Assembly: GCA_023333565.1 (NCBI GenBank)
Contig: JAJKFH010002485.1
Location: forward strand, 248,001-312,000
DNA from: Puffinus mauretanicus
Lineage: Eukaryota; Chordata; Aves; Procellariiformes; Procellariidae
Reading direction: 5' to 3'
Length of the DNA stretch: 64,000 bases
The first letter of the stretch is position 1; every line of letters starts with the position of its first letter. The notes below the pieces were generated by a model. It saw only the letters and a list, made by a program, of their open reading frames with translations. It did not search any database and was not told where the DNA came from. The position numbers and the translations under genes are program-made. Shown here one piece after another: positions 1 through 17,885 of the stretch.

Positions 1-3461
<3,461 letters not shown>

Positions 3462-3542
3462 CTTGGAACCTGATGCTGTTGTTGATTATTTCCAGTGTGT
3501 CAGCCACAGCATTGTACTCTCCCACCTTCACTTCCTTTCTTT
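3462..3542 (-). CDS. GABBR2: GABA-B receptor subunit 2, exon at end of the ectodomain
   Basis: This is an internal coding exon of 81 nt. The acceptor AG is at 3543-3544 (CTCTGCAG on the minus strand) and the donor GT at 3460-3461. It opens by completing a glutamate codon whose first G comes from the exon at 38822-38882. It encodes 26 residues beginning [18 protein letters not shown] and leaves one G to form the glycine codon with the TM1 exon. This is the last segment of the Venus-flytrap (periplasmic-binding-protein-like) ectodomain before the stalk. An N-N-S sequon replaces the N-D-T of the human protein at the same place, so the potential N-glycosylation site is kept. The residues at the upstream exon joint (E-R-K here) differ from the human D-S-R as I recall it. 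The phase continuity with both neighbours makes the assignment firm. Confidence 0.95.
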
Positions 3543-6500
3543 CTGCAGAGAAACAAACAAGAGTGATTGTTTATGGCAGTTCACGTTCTCAATTATTTCA
3601 CTGATTTTGCCTTCTTTTTTGACAGTACGTCAAAAGGAAAAGAAATATGCCTGAAGTGTATGAATTATTAAAGCAGAATGCCAGACAGCTAACATCATTA
3701 AAAGAAATATTTCTGATTCTTTAAAGAAACACAAAGTATTTTTAAGAACTCATTTACATAATCAGGGAATCGTTATTACTGGGCACAGACATCTCCAGTT
3801 TAAAGATCACACACTTACTTACCGGCTCACACCGTGTAGGACATTTTGCTGGGAGAACAGACATGGCTAAATCACACGTTCCACTCTCATTTAAACAACT
3901 AGGATGTCTTGCTTAGTGAAGTGTTTCCCAGGGGAGTTGTAGTGGCAGGCTCCAGCCAGTATGGAGTAGACTGACTAGTTAATAGATATGCTGGGAATCT
4001 AATCTCTTATTCTGACTGGGAGTTAGCAACTCATTAGTACCCTGACTGCAAAACATATTATGTTATATAATTAAAGCCAATGAGCACTTGAGCTAAAATT
4101 TTACTGTTACTCTCATCTGCTATTTTGGGACTATCGTCACATAGATGGCCTTCTTGTACCTAATGGAGTAGAGTACTGCAGATATAGGAACTTAATTTGC
4201 TTGGCTGCTGCCTTGGCCATGGTAGCTGGAACTCTGGCACACATTTGTCCCACCCTTCTGATGACATCTGGCATCAATTAATTTCTGCTATTTCTGTTGG
4301 GGTTTTGGTTTGACTTAGAAGTGCAGGAACTTACTAAATTATCACTTTTACACTAAAACTTTCACATTTTGATCGGAGACTTATAAACCATAGGCACATT
4401 GGCTAAAGTTTTTTTTGATGAGCTGGCTCAGCAAAGCCAAAAATTTCCTTTTAGACCCCTATGTCTGGGCATGCACAACCCAGTTTACATTTAAATTCTG
4501 AGATCATGACCCCATTTGTGACACTGATTTTGGGAGCTGATGATCTTGAACTAGATGGCAAATTTGAAAAGACTGTATTTCACCCAACAGCTTCATGTTA
4601 ACCTTTTCTCCTTTCTCACTCAAAGTGATCGTGCCTGTTTAGCTCTGCTGAATGGAGCAGCTAGCTCCATTTCAGTAAAATCTACAGGCTGATTAATACT
4701 AATCTGAGAGCTCACAGGAGGCAAAAGTTTTCCTTATATAAACCACACTTCTTATTGTTAAAATTGTTTACACAGAATTGTAGACTGGGCTGCAAAACTG
4801 GCAGGGATACCTAGGCATTTGCGATACCCCCATCAAAAGCTGGAGTTTGTAGTTCTGAAAACTGATTTGCCTTTCACATGAGCCTGATCCACTTGTGGGG
4901 CCCTGAGACTAGTTTGGAATCAAAGCGCAATTCCCTGCTCTACAGCAGCAGTTTCACAAAGCCCATCCACACAACATTACATACTCTTAGGAGTAAATAT
5001 AAGTTTATACTTTCTGTCACCAACTGAAAATTCTCTGTGAAACAGATATATGCATTAATTCTTGACAGTATTAAACAATAAGATCTTCCCAGTAGTCATC
5101 TAAAAGCTAAAATGGTTACTGCTAAAAACTGAACCAATTCACTCCCATCTGTATTTGTAGCATGCCAGCTATTACCTGTAGATCTAAAGCATCAAAACAC
5201 AACCTGGAGAGAAGAGAGACAAACAGCAGGATGCATACCGACATACAATTTGCACATTAGATGCCAGATAGCCCACAGCATCTACTTATACCAAATGGGG
5301 AGGACACGCACCTTGGTGTTGGTCTAGCCACAACTTTACAGCAACCGGCTAAAACCTGACAGCTCTGATGAACAACAAAGAGAAAAAAGCAATTGCTCCA
5401 CAAACATTTCTGCATGGAGCGGTTACTGGGACTGGATTAGAAGTGCGAAGCACATAATAGGTGGGGAAGCATACACAAAAGAGAGCGTAAATCTGTGGTC
5501 TACTGATTAAGGTACTGCAATTGAGAAACTTTTTCTGTGATGGCTTCATGTGACATACAATGCCATTCCTTTTCAACATTTATAAATTCTTACATGGCTT
5601 TCTTTACAGATGTAGTAACGTTGAGAATGTGCCTACGATGGTAACTGCAATGTAGTGCAATATAGATGAGGTAGCCTATAACCAGCTAGCTTGGGTACCA
5701 GGAGCTAGCCCTTGTAGGAATGGAGCTCAGTAGAGCTGTTCAGAGAAACAAACTTCCATGGTGGACTGAGCTGAAGAGCAAGACTCTTTTGGACTTAGAA
5801 ACCTAAGAGTGTGGAAAAAAAAGTGTTTAGTGCCTGGGAACCACATTATCAGTGCCTTGTCCCTTACAAATGGAAATGGACAGTTCATAGAGCGCATGTC
5901 GGGGTTTATTGAAGTTAAGAAAAGCCATAAAGATATTTGATATCTTAAAGTAGTTACAATTGTGGAAAGTAGTCTATGAGGGAAATAAACTGTATTTTTA
6001 TTGAGAGGAAGGATATACTATCCATATCATAGTATGATTAGAGGGGTGCTGAGAGGGAGACACAAATTGTCTTTGGGCTCTTTTGTACTCCCAACAAGGA
6101 GTACCACTGTTGGTTTTTCAGTTCCCCAAGCACAAGTGGTGATCAGTGACAAAGTCACCTCCAAATGTTAATTAAAGGAAGCAAGGAGGCAGCAGTATGG
6201 CTCTCTGCTCTCTTGCACAGCCAGCGTAGCTAAGGATGGGACTGCAGGCTCTACTTTTCTATACGCTATTCCCTCAAGTTCCCTTTCGAAATTCTGAATT
6301 ATTCAAGTCAGTACACTGTATAATGTAGCTCATATCTGTCAAAATCTCTGTATGTTCAAAAACAAAAGGACAGGAGGAAGCGAACTCCTTCAAGTAAATA
6401 TACCAACAAAGCGCTTTACGCAATATTCAGAATAGAGTGTTGTCTTCTTTCTGTAGTGCTTTCATTATTTTTAACTTGATCTTTCCATACTCATGACGGA

Positions 6501-7317
6501 GAGTTTGTATTGAAACCCTCCTGCTCAGGTTAAAATGGGGAAGAAAAATATGAGGGAAAATATGCTTATTTTGTGACATAATGTTTGTCCATACCATGAC
6601 AGGAGCGGTGTGATTTTAAAACTTGAATCTGCAGTTGTTCTTTCACACAGGAACAGAAAAGTATGAAAACTAACCAACCCAAAGAAAATTGGCCCAGAAA
6701 TGTGTCACTGAAAATTATGCCTATCTAACAGAATTATAAACAACTAATCCTTGTCATTAATTAATTGTCACAGAATAGATTACTGATATGGCCAAGATGA
6801 AAGCCTTCTGCCAACAAATAACTGAACTACCCTTAAAGGTGAATTAAAAAGTTTTTTTCTACATGTTTTATTACAGGCTTTTATAGCCCACTTTAAGCAA
6901 CTCCAGGCAAATTGACACTATGGTTTAATTAATTGGGCCATATTTCACAAAGTTAATACAACAGATTTTTAATTGTATATCAGGCAGTTATAAGTTCTTG
7001 TTGAATAAAAGCAAAAATAATCCTACAACTGAGTAAAACAAACTTACCAAAATGCACAACAGTGCTGTGGTTGCTAGTATGACTGATAATCACTTACATA
7101 GAGGATTTTCAGATGAGGCTTCCTTTCACTATATGTCATAGTTTCCATTTCCACTACATTTTTGTAAGTGTACTTATTCACACCTCATGAAGATAGTTTC
7201 TACTGAGAGATGCTTAAGGATGAGAGAAAGCACTTGCAATGCATAAGAGATGAGACAGATGGATTTCCTTGTTTTCCTCTATGTACACAATGCTGGCTAG
7301 CTCCTAATGACACTAAG

Positions 7318-7603
7318 ACTTTGTCTATATCTAAAGCTTATAGCACCTTCAATATGTCAGTCTGACTGAAATGGTACAAACAACACTAGTGGTGATGCAG
7401 TTAAGCCAATATAAACATGTTTACACCAGTACAATCACCGGTATAATTTATGCCTATAATAGTAAGGGCACTCTGAAATAATACGGTATCCTACGAAGTT
7501 ATAAAAATGTGTATATTGATATGTGAATGCATTCATGGACTCCTACAGGTCTAGTTGATTATACCAATGTAAAAACTAGCCCACCAGAACAAAGACAAAT
7601 TAA
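7318..7603. mobile_element. Possible decayed non-autonomous DNA transposon (MITE-like)
   Basis: The segment opens with a TTTGTCT-type end, and its far end reads TTTGTCTTTG on the opposite strand, giving short imperfect terminal inverted repeats. Inside are several self-complementary motifs such as CACCGGTATAAT, and TATACCAATGT near the far end. This resembles old amniote non-autonomous DNA elements with repeated 'ataccggtata' motifs. There is no coding capacity. The family and exact ends are uncertain. Confidence 0.3.
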
Positions 7604-10600
7604 CAGGTCTGCCCTAACAGTACTGTGGTGCTCAAACTGCATGGCTGTAAATGAAAATTAAGGACCTCAAAGCTCTAAATAGCTTACCATAGCTTGACAC
7701 TACTAATACTTTGTTATGTCTGCAGCTCTTTATAAAGTTAGAATTCCATGCAAACTACAAATATGTACAAGTGATGAGTGTTCATTTTCCAACAAATATG
7801 AAGTAAATTTTAAAGTAAATTTAATAAACTTACCGTGGACTATTCTCAAGATAAGCTAAAGGTCACTGAGGTTTCTCACCTAAGGGACACTTAGGCTATT
7901 CTCAACTTAGAGCAGCAGAAAAAAGACATAACCTATAGCTGAAAGCATACACAATATCTAGGTCTTAGTTTGTCCTGAAAAAACATCCCTGCATAAGGTG
8001 CCGCCTCCATATCTCCTTCTCCTTGAAAAGTTTTTCAAAGTTTTTTATATAGCTCCTCCTGCTTCTCCACTCAGGAAATTATCACTGTACTCCCTGAAAA
8101 CCTTCCTCTGACATCAGTTTAACAGTCCCTTCTCCCACTCTTTGTCAGCTGCCCCCCTTGCTTAACCATCGAAATTCAGTGGGAGTGATTAGATGCTTAG
8201 CATATTCAGCCCTTAGCAGCCTACCTCAGGATCCAGTATTATTAAACCTCGCCCTACAACAGAAACATTTAGCTCTTGCACATTACTCCTCATCCACGCG
8301 TCGGAGCCCAGCAGGACTGCTGACAGCTATGGGAAATATTTACCCGTCAGATCTCAGAAGAGTTTTGGAAAATGCCCAAGTGGCAGCCAACAGGTGCAAC
8401 TGAGCATGGACCATACACACCTGAAATGCTTAAAGATTCTTAGGAAGAGAATGACACTTAAATTTGGAAGGATTTTCATTTCAAATTTCAAATCAATCTA
8501 TCTCCTAGATATGAATCAAAAATCATGCCACTGCACAAGTACTCATTCGGTCCAAAGACAGGGCGAAGGGTGCGCGGACACATTATATTACGGTGTCCTG
8601 AGGCTTGCCTTTCTCCAGTTTGGCTTCTTGTCACATTCCCTTTTAAAGACTGAATGTTTTTCATTAGCACTTTAAACTGTCAGTCACTTAGCAATCATTT
8701 GTCACAGACAGGTCTTAGCTCTTCTTTCCCATTCCCTCTGTTACCTACTGCGAAGGCTCCTGAAGAGCTAATGCGCCACACTGAGCGACAGCAATCCTGC
8801 AACCAAGGGTATTCAGAGAACAAGTCCCAGGAAAGAAGATGGGCAGAACACAAGTAGTGAAAAACCTAAGCTAGAGACTGCAAACTGATGGCAAGTCTGA
8901 GAACATTTCCCATATTTCAGTAAGTCCTGTGCAAATTGCCTGCAAAGTCTCTTCTAACCTGTCTTACCAGTGTCTCACTCATTTTGAAAGCTGTTTTGCA
9001 AAATAACGATCTACCACAAAAGCTGGAAATGCTGTTTTAAATGCCTTTACATTACTGAATTAAACCAAGCATCATGAAAGCTAATTTCCTTCAGAATAAA
9101 TACAGAAACATTTTGTGTTGTGGATCCTGCAGAAACTCTTAGCAAATTAATGTAATCTTAACTTTCATAATATATCCTTGTCAAACAGGACCAGGAAGCT
9201 TTTCGGTTATCCTTATCACGTATCAGCAATAACAAATACACGTTGAAAGTTTCCAATTAAAAAAAAAAAATCACAAGAGGCTTATAAATAATGAATGAGC
9301 AAAGCCTTTTTCATGAATTTCCATTCACTTGTAGGCAACCATTTCTTTGTTTAAAGACAGAAATGCTGAGATGAAGAATGGCAGTTCAAATAAGGAAGAA
9401 AATGTCAGGTCAGATAGAAGATTATTCTTCGGTAGAAGCTGCCTGAAAAGAAAGAATCAAGGAAGAAAAATGTGTTGCCTTTGGAAGGATTTGAATTATC
9501 ACAGTTTTTACACTTGTAATTAGGAGTTAAAAATCGATTTTGCCCAAAGAAATATTACCTTCATCTCTAACTCCTGCACAACTATTTCCTTCATTTGAAG
9601 TTCTTGTCTAGTGTTTTATTTCTGAAATCCTGGATCCCAGTGCACACAACATACAGGAAAGCAGTATATATAGCAAGTGATAATTACTCTTCATAGCCAC
9701 TTCTCAAGTCCTATCTTTCATTCGTCCATAAAGCAAAACAGACAGAAAGATTAAACCAGCCAAAGGCCAAACACTGTATGTCAGCCTTAGAGTCAGGATA
9801 AAAGCTAAGAAGTCTTAACCCTGGGCTTATTTCACTACGTTGGTAATGGTATTTAGCCAACAGGAAATAGCAAGCAAGTAAGGAAGCAGCGCATTAAGTG
9901 TCATTAAGCATCCTGAACTCACGAAAATTCTAGTTATTTTATAGCCCAAGAAGATTTTTCCATAAAAAGTTCAAGCGTCTGCATTTTTAAAAGCTTATCA
10001 AAATTAAATTTACTGATCCTCTTTAACCTTTGTTTTTATCTTCTTGATTTGACATCTGTCTCCTATTTTGCTTGTTAGACTGTGTTCTAGCTCTGCATAA
10101 AAATTTAGTAATATAGTTCATGTAGATTTTTTACCTTAGGTATTTATATATTATGTATCAAAGAGCTATACAATGAAATAAAAAATAATGACTTCGCGTT
10201 TAAAACAATTATGTCTTAAAATCTGAATTGTTAACACCATCATTATACCTTTCATTTAGGAAACTGAGAAAGTTATAAACAAATATACAATAACGAAGGC
10301 AGATCCATGAAGTATAATGATTGGTGTGATGAAGCAAGTGTACAGAGCTTACATTAACTCTTCTAAAAAGAAGTTCCTGTTTCTTAGAATGTTTAATAAA
10401 TTCCTTGATAGTTTTGAAATGAGGTTATATGCGAGATCACACTTTTTTTGGTTCAAATAATTCTAGGGCAAAATCTTAACTGAGAATCATAATCAAACTG
10501 TATAACCACTGAAACATATGTCAGTAATTTGAATTACCTTTAACTCCATTAAGGAAGTTAACAGACATAAAAAATATTCAAAGAATAGGTACGGTATGAT

Positions 10601-13600
10601 TATATTTTAGGATACACACATGTGTAATAACTGCAACATCTTAATCCAGCTGAGGGTCTTCCTATTCTGTTTTTCATCCTCTATTATAAATTGATTAACT
10701 TTTCAGAGAATGAAAATCCTTTGAAGTCATACAGTACTTCAGAGTGTAGACATATATGTGGTTTTTAATATTAATATTTATCTAAACGTAACATGGTCTA
10801 AAAAAAAATTGATTTTTATTTCATATATCATTCGGAATCACCTCTTCCTAGCAGAGTCCAAAATCGGTGTGCTTTTCCTGACTCAGAAATAGCATTGCAC
10901 ATGTAAAATGACAGGCAGCAAGCATGAGAAGGAATTTTTCTCAATTATTAAATTATAGCACAACTTTATTAATTGTTGTGTGTTTTTAAGTACCTCTGCT
11001 CTCATACATTAGTCCATTTTCTACAGTGGGTGTGCTAGGAAATCAAACTGTGCAGACACACAGGCTTGGGCTGGCTTCCCGGGAGACCTCCCAGGAGCTT
11101 CCCGGGTTTGAAGGGCTGTCCAGGCAGTGACAGGTTTGGACGCGGATGCCACTGATCTGCAGTGAAGTCCCCCTGGCAGCAGCCCAGGGCTCAGCAGCAG
11201 TTCCATCTGTCAGAGTCTCTCCAGGAGAGGGACAACTGAAGCCAGGGCTGCGCAAGAGGTGGAGGTGCCAGTGAGAGAGGCTGTGGCCATGTTTTGTTGC
11301 CTTTTGAGCTTGATTTCAGAGTGCTGAAACATCAGAGACCGTGAGGCACAATTCATGGTATACCGTGATACTGCACTGATTCAAAGACAACCATAGGACG
11401 GCAGCATATCCATTTTGACAACCTATGAGACTTCCAAAGAAACCCAATGACAGAGCAGTAGCGTTTCCAGGTCTCTTATCCAAGGAGAATAAATGCAATT
11501 ATTATCTCTCTGGTGCCCTGGAAAAGCAGTAGGCAGAGTGTGCACTATCAGGAGAGTCTGGCAAAAGAAACATTTGAATCATTATCAAATTACCAGAGAA
11601 TATTTTTTTAATTAACCCAAAAGTTACTTATGAATTTAAGACAAATTTGCCAAGTGGTGTTATTTATCTGGGGAAGAAAAGACTGGGAATAACACTGCTG
11701 TCAGTCTCTTCTGACTCATCAGGTTAAGGTTCATCTGTAGCCCAAAAATGCAAGACATCTAAGACAGTAGCCTAATCTCGGCTTCAATCATTTGTATCTG
11801 CTGGCTCAGCATTTAAGCTTTCCATACAAACCTGACAGAAGATGTGACTGGCCACCACCAGGGGATGTCCTGACAGGAGATACAGCCCTGGGGACGTGGG
11901 TGACCCTGACTCCAGCCCAGCTGCACACTCTGGTTGAATCAGACAGAAGATCAGGGTGACCTTTTCCTCCTCCAGTATGTTTAATGTCCTAGCATTGAAT
12001 TTGATTTTCTCATGGATGCCCAAAAGAAGCATACTACACTTACCTAAACACATTAGTTATCTAACTGAAATTTTAAATTCAATTCAATGTGGAGTATCGG
12101 TTATTTTTTGCAGTTGAGAAGACAAATGAAAAAACCCAACAAATCAGTTACTTAGAAAACCTTGGATGGTTCCTTCTTTCCCCAGAGAGGCTTTTCTTGT
12201 CAGTGCGGTGATGCACAGCACAACCGTTGACAGTAGCCCCGGTCTGTGGACAGATGCAGCTGACCTGAACAGTGCCGCCAAGTCTCTGCCACCATGTTTT
12301 CGGGGACTGCTCAGACGTACAGAACAAGCTGCATGATGCAGTCCTCCTTTTGAGGGTTGGGTGGCCCTTCCTAATTTACCTCATAACCAAACTTAAATGC
12401 ATAACATGACAGAAATAAAAGATGTCCCCCACCACAGAAGACACATGCTTGGCCAGAGGACAGGAGCAGAGCAGCATGCCAGCTATTGCATAGACATGAT
12501 GAAGTGACCGAGTCCCTCACAACAAGGTTGTTTTCCCTCCACTTAGCAAGGCATTCCTGCTTTCTGGTAATCTCACACAAAGCAGGGACAAAACAAAGGC
12601 TCCGTTATGGCACATTTGGATGCATACCTATGATTATATGATTAGGGCCTTCCCCCGCCATCTGTCAGGGTTGTGCTTCCCCTCCCCTGGGAGGACTCAG
12701 CACCCACGACAGGCTGCGCCGGGTCTGCTCCAGCTGAGAGGTCAGAAAACAAGATGCTCCGGCTTCTTTCCTACGCGCTGCGTCCTTAAACTTTTTCAGA
12801 GTTAAGAGTGCGTTATTTAGAGGATGGAGTTTCACAGTTACCATGCCTGAGATGGGAAGAGAGCAGCAGCTGTTATGCGTATTATGAGTGTTGGATCTGA
12901 ACTACTCACTATGTCCTTGAATATCCACTCTTGCCATTACACCAGGTGGCCTGTGAAAACACTGTAGCACATAAAGAGCTTTGAATATCTTGTTCATCAT
13001 TCAGGGTCAAACCCAAAGGCAGAATTCCCACTGCCCTCGTCCTAAGACACAAAATAAGATAGCTGAGGCTGTGCTGAACACATTTATACAAAGCTGCAAA
13101 CTCTATGCTATTTTCTGCCTTGTAATCTGTACGGTAACTGCCAGGGTTTTTCTCCTGTACAGAAAAGCCAGTTTTGACTCAGCCAGGCTGGCTTATTCTA
13201 GATACTTTATTCAGGAAGAGTAGGGGAAGCATTCCGGAAAAAAAATTAGAGCAACAAAGAGCCCACTTGTGTAATAACCTGCATCTGCCCTCGCCGAGAT
13301 ATAGGGGAGACTATAAAGGCACCCAAGTAGTGATACTCCTCTAGATCACTCTTCCAGGTTCCAGTGCTGAGATGAAAAAGAGAGCCGTCACTCAGAGAGC
13401 CATCGAAAGCCACAGACTTTGAGCCTTTCAAGCTCTAGCCCTCCCCTGGCAATCAGCTCCCCATGCGGAAGCCTGGCTCAGAACTTGGAGCCACATGGGA
13501 TCACAGATTGTATTTCCCTGTCCGCGGGGAGGTACGCTCCCCATCAGGGACAGCCTTGTCACTGCTACATTTAGGGACGGCACACCAGGGAGCGAGAAAA

Positions 13601-16397
13601 CAAGAAACGTTGCGCAAGCCCAGGATGCCCATCAAACCCAAGAATCGCATGATTCATAGGATGAGAAAAGTGTCTTCCAGAGTGCTACTTTCAATGTTTT
13701 TACAAGCAGAAGTGCCTGCTGCGAAATTCCTCTTCGAAATCTGTGTTTCTTGCCTGTCTTTTTGACCCCCAAGAGGCTACCTGAGAAGTTTGGAAAGTTT
13801 GGGGTACCAGCTGTGAGACCATAAGCATACGTGTGAGGAACCTAAAGCCTGTGGCACCATCCGAGGGGTGCAGGTGGTGAGGCCCTAGGGCAGTGGAAGA
13901 CATGAAATATCTGTGAGAAATACTGGCAGCTAGAAAAAATGACCATGCCCTGCTCAGTTCTCACAGGCTTTCAGAGACAGATCCAAGAGATGGACCTACT
14001 CACGGGAGACTGGTGATATACAAAATAAGTGGTGTGTTTTCAAAAACCAGCATTTGAAATGCTCTGTGTACCAGCCCAGCCCAATAGGTCCCTACAATGA
14101 TATTTCTCACTTTATGAATTTCCTTCTTTTTTTTTTTTGGATGTAAGTGTATGTGGATTGTATGTCAGGATGAGGCTAAAACAATAATATTTGCAAAAGA
14201 AAGCTCATTCAGGAAAATATTTTGGTTTGGTCAGATTTTTTTTAACCTGTAAGCTGATCTTGTATTCAAGAGGAACAAAACACACTCCAACTGGAACTTG
14301 TTAAATGTCAAAGTTCCAGAGAAATAACTCCATTTTCCTGCTACTTCAGTGAACCTCCACTTGTTTTTACCTGTTTCTAGTAATCTCTTTGTATTACTAA
14401 TCCACTGGAAAAAACAGAAAGGAAGAAAAAGAGCCAACAGTAATCTCCTCTTAGTACTAATTAGGAAAAACATGTATTTTGCTAAGAGCAAAGAAATGGT
14501 TTAGAAGAATGATTAAGGTACAAAGAAGAGTTTTGAGGTCATAGTCCCTGATTTTATCTTCAATGATTGCTTCAAAATTTTTTGAAAATATAGTATGCTT
14601 CATTGTTGTGCTATTTAATTTTAAATCCTGATTTATTTTTTCTTTTATTTCTTCATTTGGAGTTTGAATAGCTACAGAAAACAGGCCTGCATTAAGAGAA
14701 AAAAGCTCCCATGGAAAGCTACAGCCATTGAATTATAATTGCTCTAAATAATAAAGGATTTAATAATTAATATAGAGCAGTTATATAATACACCTGACAG
14801 ACAGCTCTGGAATAAAGTTGCCTGGCAAAGCACAGCCAGATCACCCAAGCATTTACACATAAGCTTAGCTTTGGTTTTGTGCATAAATTAAATACACTGA
14901 TCTAAGAGTTTCCAGAATCAAAAGTGATATTTTAGGTACTGAGGGAAAACAGTTTGACAAAACACTCATAGTGTGAAAGAATCTATTCTGCCCAGAAAAT
15001 TGATAGCATATAGCAATGATGTTTTTAGTTTGAACATTAACTTGTTACAAGAGGACAGGATTTATGCCTGTAGGAATGAAATATAACATAAGGCAAAAAT
15101 CCTTGAAAAGCTGATTAAAACTAGAAAAGCAGAAGTATGCATTTTCTTCTCATGTATCACTGTATTGCAGTATGACAGTGAAGAACGGTAGAGACTTTAC
15201 AATCGGCTGGGCATAAAAGACTGGATAAACAACCTCTATAGATGCACAAAACTCTGGAAAACCAGTGTACAAAACTAATGTCATCAGTTTTTCATTACAA
15301 CTGGAATCAAAACTTGAAATTTCTAGTGTTTCAAATGTGAGGGATATTTGTCTCCCTGTTCTAGCATAATGTTTTGCCTTTTGCCTGAGATAATGTTAAA
15401 ATAGTAGATGCACGATGAGTAAAGAAAGCTGAGGTTTGCTTTGAGTATGACAGCAGGAGGAATTCTGGAAGTAGGAAATACCAAAAACAGTTTCAAGAAA
15501 AAAATATTTCAAAAAGCTTTCCCCTGAAATTGTTAGCAAAGTATTACTATAAGCTATCTACAAAAATCAGTTGTCCCATGAACATTAATTGTGACACGTT
15601 TGAAAGTCAAAACCACAGTGATTAAACTGTGAGAAGGGGATTTAAATCTTACTTGAAGTAAGTACGTATCTCAGTGCATATGTATCTAGGCAATTGCTAC
15701 CAATCCTCACTAGTTACAGCATTCAATGGAAATTTAAATTATAGAATGTTTCAGAAAGAAAAAAAAAAGATTGAATGGAGCAGAATCATAATGTATGTCA
15801 TGTGTTTTATATAGTTAGCAGAATTATGAAAAGCAAGCACTTTACCTATTTGACCATAAATCTTTAACCCCCCAAATTTTAAGAACCTCAGTACGAAACT
15901 ATATTAGAAAAAGACTACTTCAACTTAGGTACAGTTTTTGTCTCTTTACCTTCTTGTACACAATTTCTTATGCAATAGCCTTTACAGATTAGTGGGAGCT
16001 AGCAAAGCAAACCAAATGCTTTTACCAACTGCTTTTCAGTATAAGATGTAAAAATATTGTCTTGCTTTCCTGTGTTTTGGGTAGGTACAGAAAAATCTAG
16101 CACAAATCACTTGTTTCTAGATTTAAGTAACTTTGATTTGAGCAAGAACAACGGGATGTAAGACAATAAAGGTCAAAATTCATGAGCCCGCAGCAGCCAG
16201 CAACATGTGAAACATAACCTAGAGAAGCAGTCACACTTCTTGTGTGACACCAGTGCCTGGATCCTCTCTTGCATATTTGGAAACCTGGGGCCCCCAAATT
16301 CCTTTCCTTATTCCTTATTCCTGATGCCCTCCTCACCTCAACAGTGTTACCATCTTAGCATCTAGCACTTCCTGACTTTCTCGGAGGAACGGAGAGG

Positions 16398-16417
16398 TCC
16401 TGGTCTTGGGACCAGGA
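16398..16417. repeat. Perfect 8-bp hairpin
   Basis: TCCTGGTC and GACCAGGA form an 8-bp stem around a 4-nt loop. It lies deep in the intron with no neighbouring feature. It is probably fortuitous and is recorded only as visible structure. Confidence 0.35.
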
Positions 16418-17880
16418 AAGAGAGGGGCAACAAAGGGGGCAGGATTTATGGCACGTGTTGCATGCCACAACACATGCTCAGACAGAGTTTTCCTGTGCCA
16501 AAAATCACTTTCTCACTCAACTACACCACGTTACTCCTCATTGCATCAGTAGCATGTGTAAACATGGGGGAAAACACAGCTGCTGAACAGAACAGTGCTC
16601 GTGTGGCATCCTCCTCTGCTCTGGCCTTGCTGCAAGAGGAGTCGCTGGCTCCTTTTCAGTCGCGCCATTCACGGGAGAGCACTGCTGTTTGGCAGCGCCC
16701 CTGTTCCCAGTACAGCACCAACACCGGAGCTTGCTTTGCCTTGCTCTGCTGAATAATTTCTGGCATGCAGCAGCAGTTGTGTTCCTAGAAATGGAAGTTT
16801 CTTACCTAAATGGAAAATGTTCTATAACTTCCATAGCCTAATCCAGGAGGCAGAATGCTTCTGCAGGTGCTTTTTGTACCTGAGCTGTAGAGGATACCCA
16901 GTGCTGCAATTCATGCAACCAGGGTGAAAGTGATTCTCACTGCTGCAACCGGTATTGAGATCACATCAACCTGCTGCATCACTTGGGTTATTTCTTTCCT
17001 GTGTAGCGTGTCCCCAGTTGTTCTGGCAGATTTTGAAGCTGTTTTTTAATTCAAAGATAGCAGACCGTACATTTTCTGGTGTTTCTTGTGCGTGTATGTG
17101 GGAGGGACAGTGGAGTTACCATGAAAATTTTATGTGCTTTTCTAGATTAGCCATTAACAACACAGTCCTTTCCAGTTCATGCTCCTACCCTCAAAATACT
17201 GAATCCCTTCACTGCTTTGACACCCCCCTCAAATATACCAAAAATATTCTGTTTATATGACAATATACCTCAACTGTCCCTAATAAAGCCAACAAAAAAC
17301 TTAACCTTTGCCAAAATTTCATCACTTTTCATTATTTGTTTTTAAGTTTCAGCAAGATTATAGGTCTGAAAAACATCTTGTGAGACCAGAAGGACTGACA
17401 GGGAGACTGGAGACCAGAGAGCTGGCTAATACACATACAGCTGCAGGACACAGCTCAGCAGTCAGGTTGGGCAATCGCACTGAACCCAGTGACCAGAAGG
17501 CGCAAGTGGTGGCAGGTGCAGAGAGATGGTGGGAGGACAAGGACACTGCCTCACCATGCTTCATCACCAAAAGTTGTAGCAGCTAACCCTGGAGAGACCA
17601 GAGCCCCGGGAAACAGCCATATAGATCCATAATCCTTGTATACCCCCAAAAGAAATATTATTTACAGGCCTTTTTACCTATCATTAAGTCCTTAATCTTC
17701 TCATATTTGGAGAATTTATGTTCCTCAAAACTAATCAACTGTTTTGGGCATATCATTACCGTTTTGAAGTTTTCAAGAAAAGATCCAGTGTTACAGGTGT
17801 CTTTCAACCAGATCCAGTTCAAAAGCAGCAATTCACCAACCAGAACAGTGTACCTACTCAGTGTGTGATTTTTGTTATAA

Positions 17881-17885
17881 ATCTG
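17881..17885. repeat. Left target-site duplication of the solo LTR
   Basis: ATCTG directly precedes the LTR end at 17886. ATCTA directly follows the LTR at 18454-18458. Four of five bases match, as expected for a 5-bp target duplication with one later mutation. A 5-bp duplication fits ERVL-type integration. Confidence 0.5.

Noticed and set aside
8158..8403. 81-codon plus-strand frame in a locally GC-richer segment
   Set aside because: No recognisable domain, splice context or conservation evidence. Length is unremarkable.
16225..16260. TGTGACACC stretch considered as the end of the missing upstream GABBR2 exon
   Set aside because: It lies on the wrong side of the 38.8-kb exon, and the flanking codons do not encode the expected residues.
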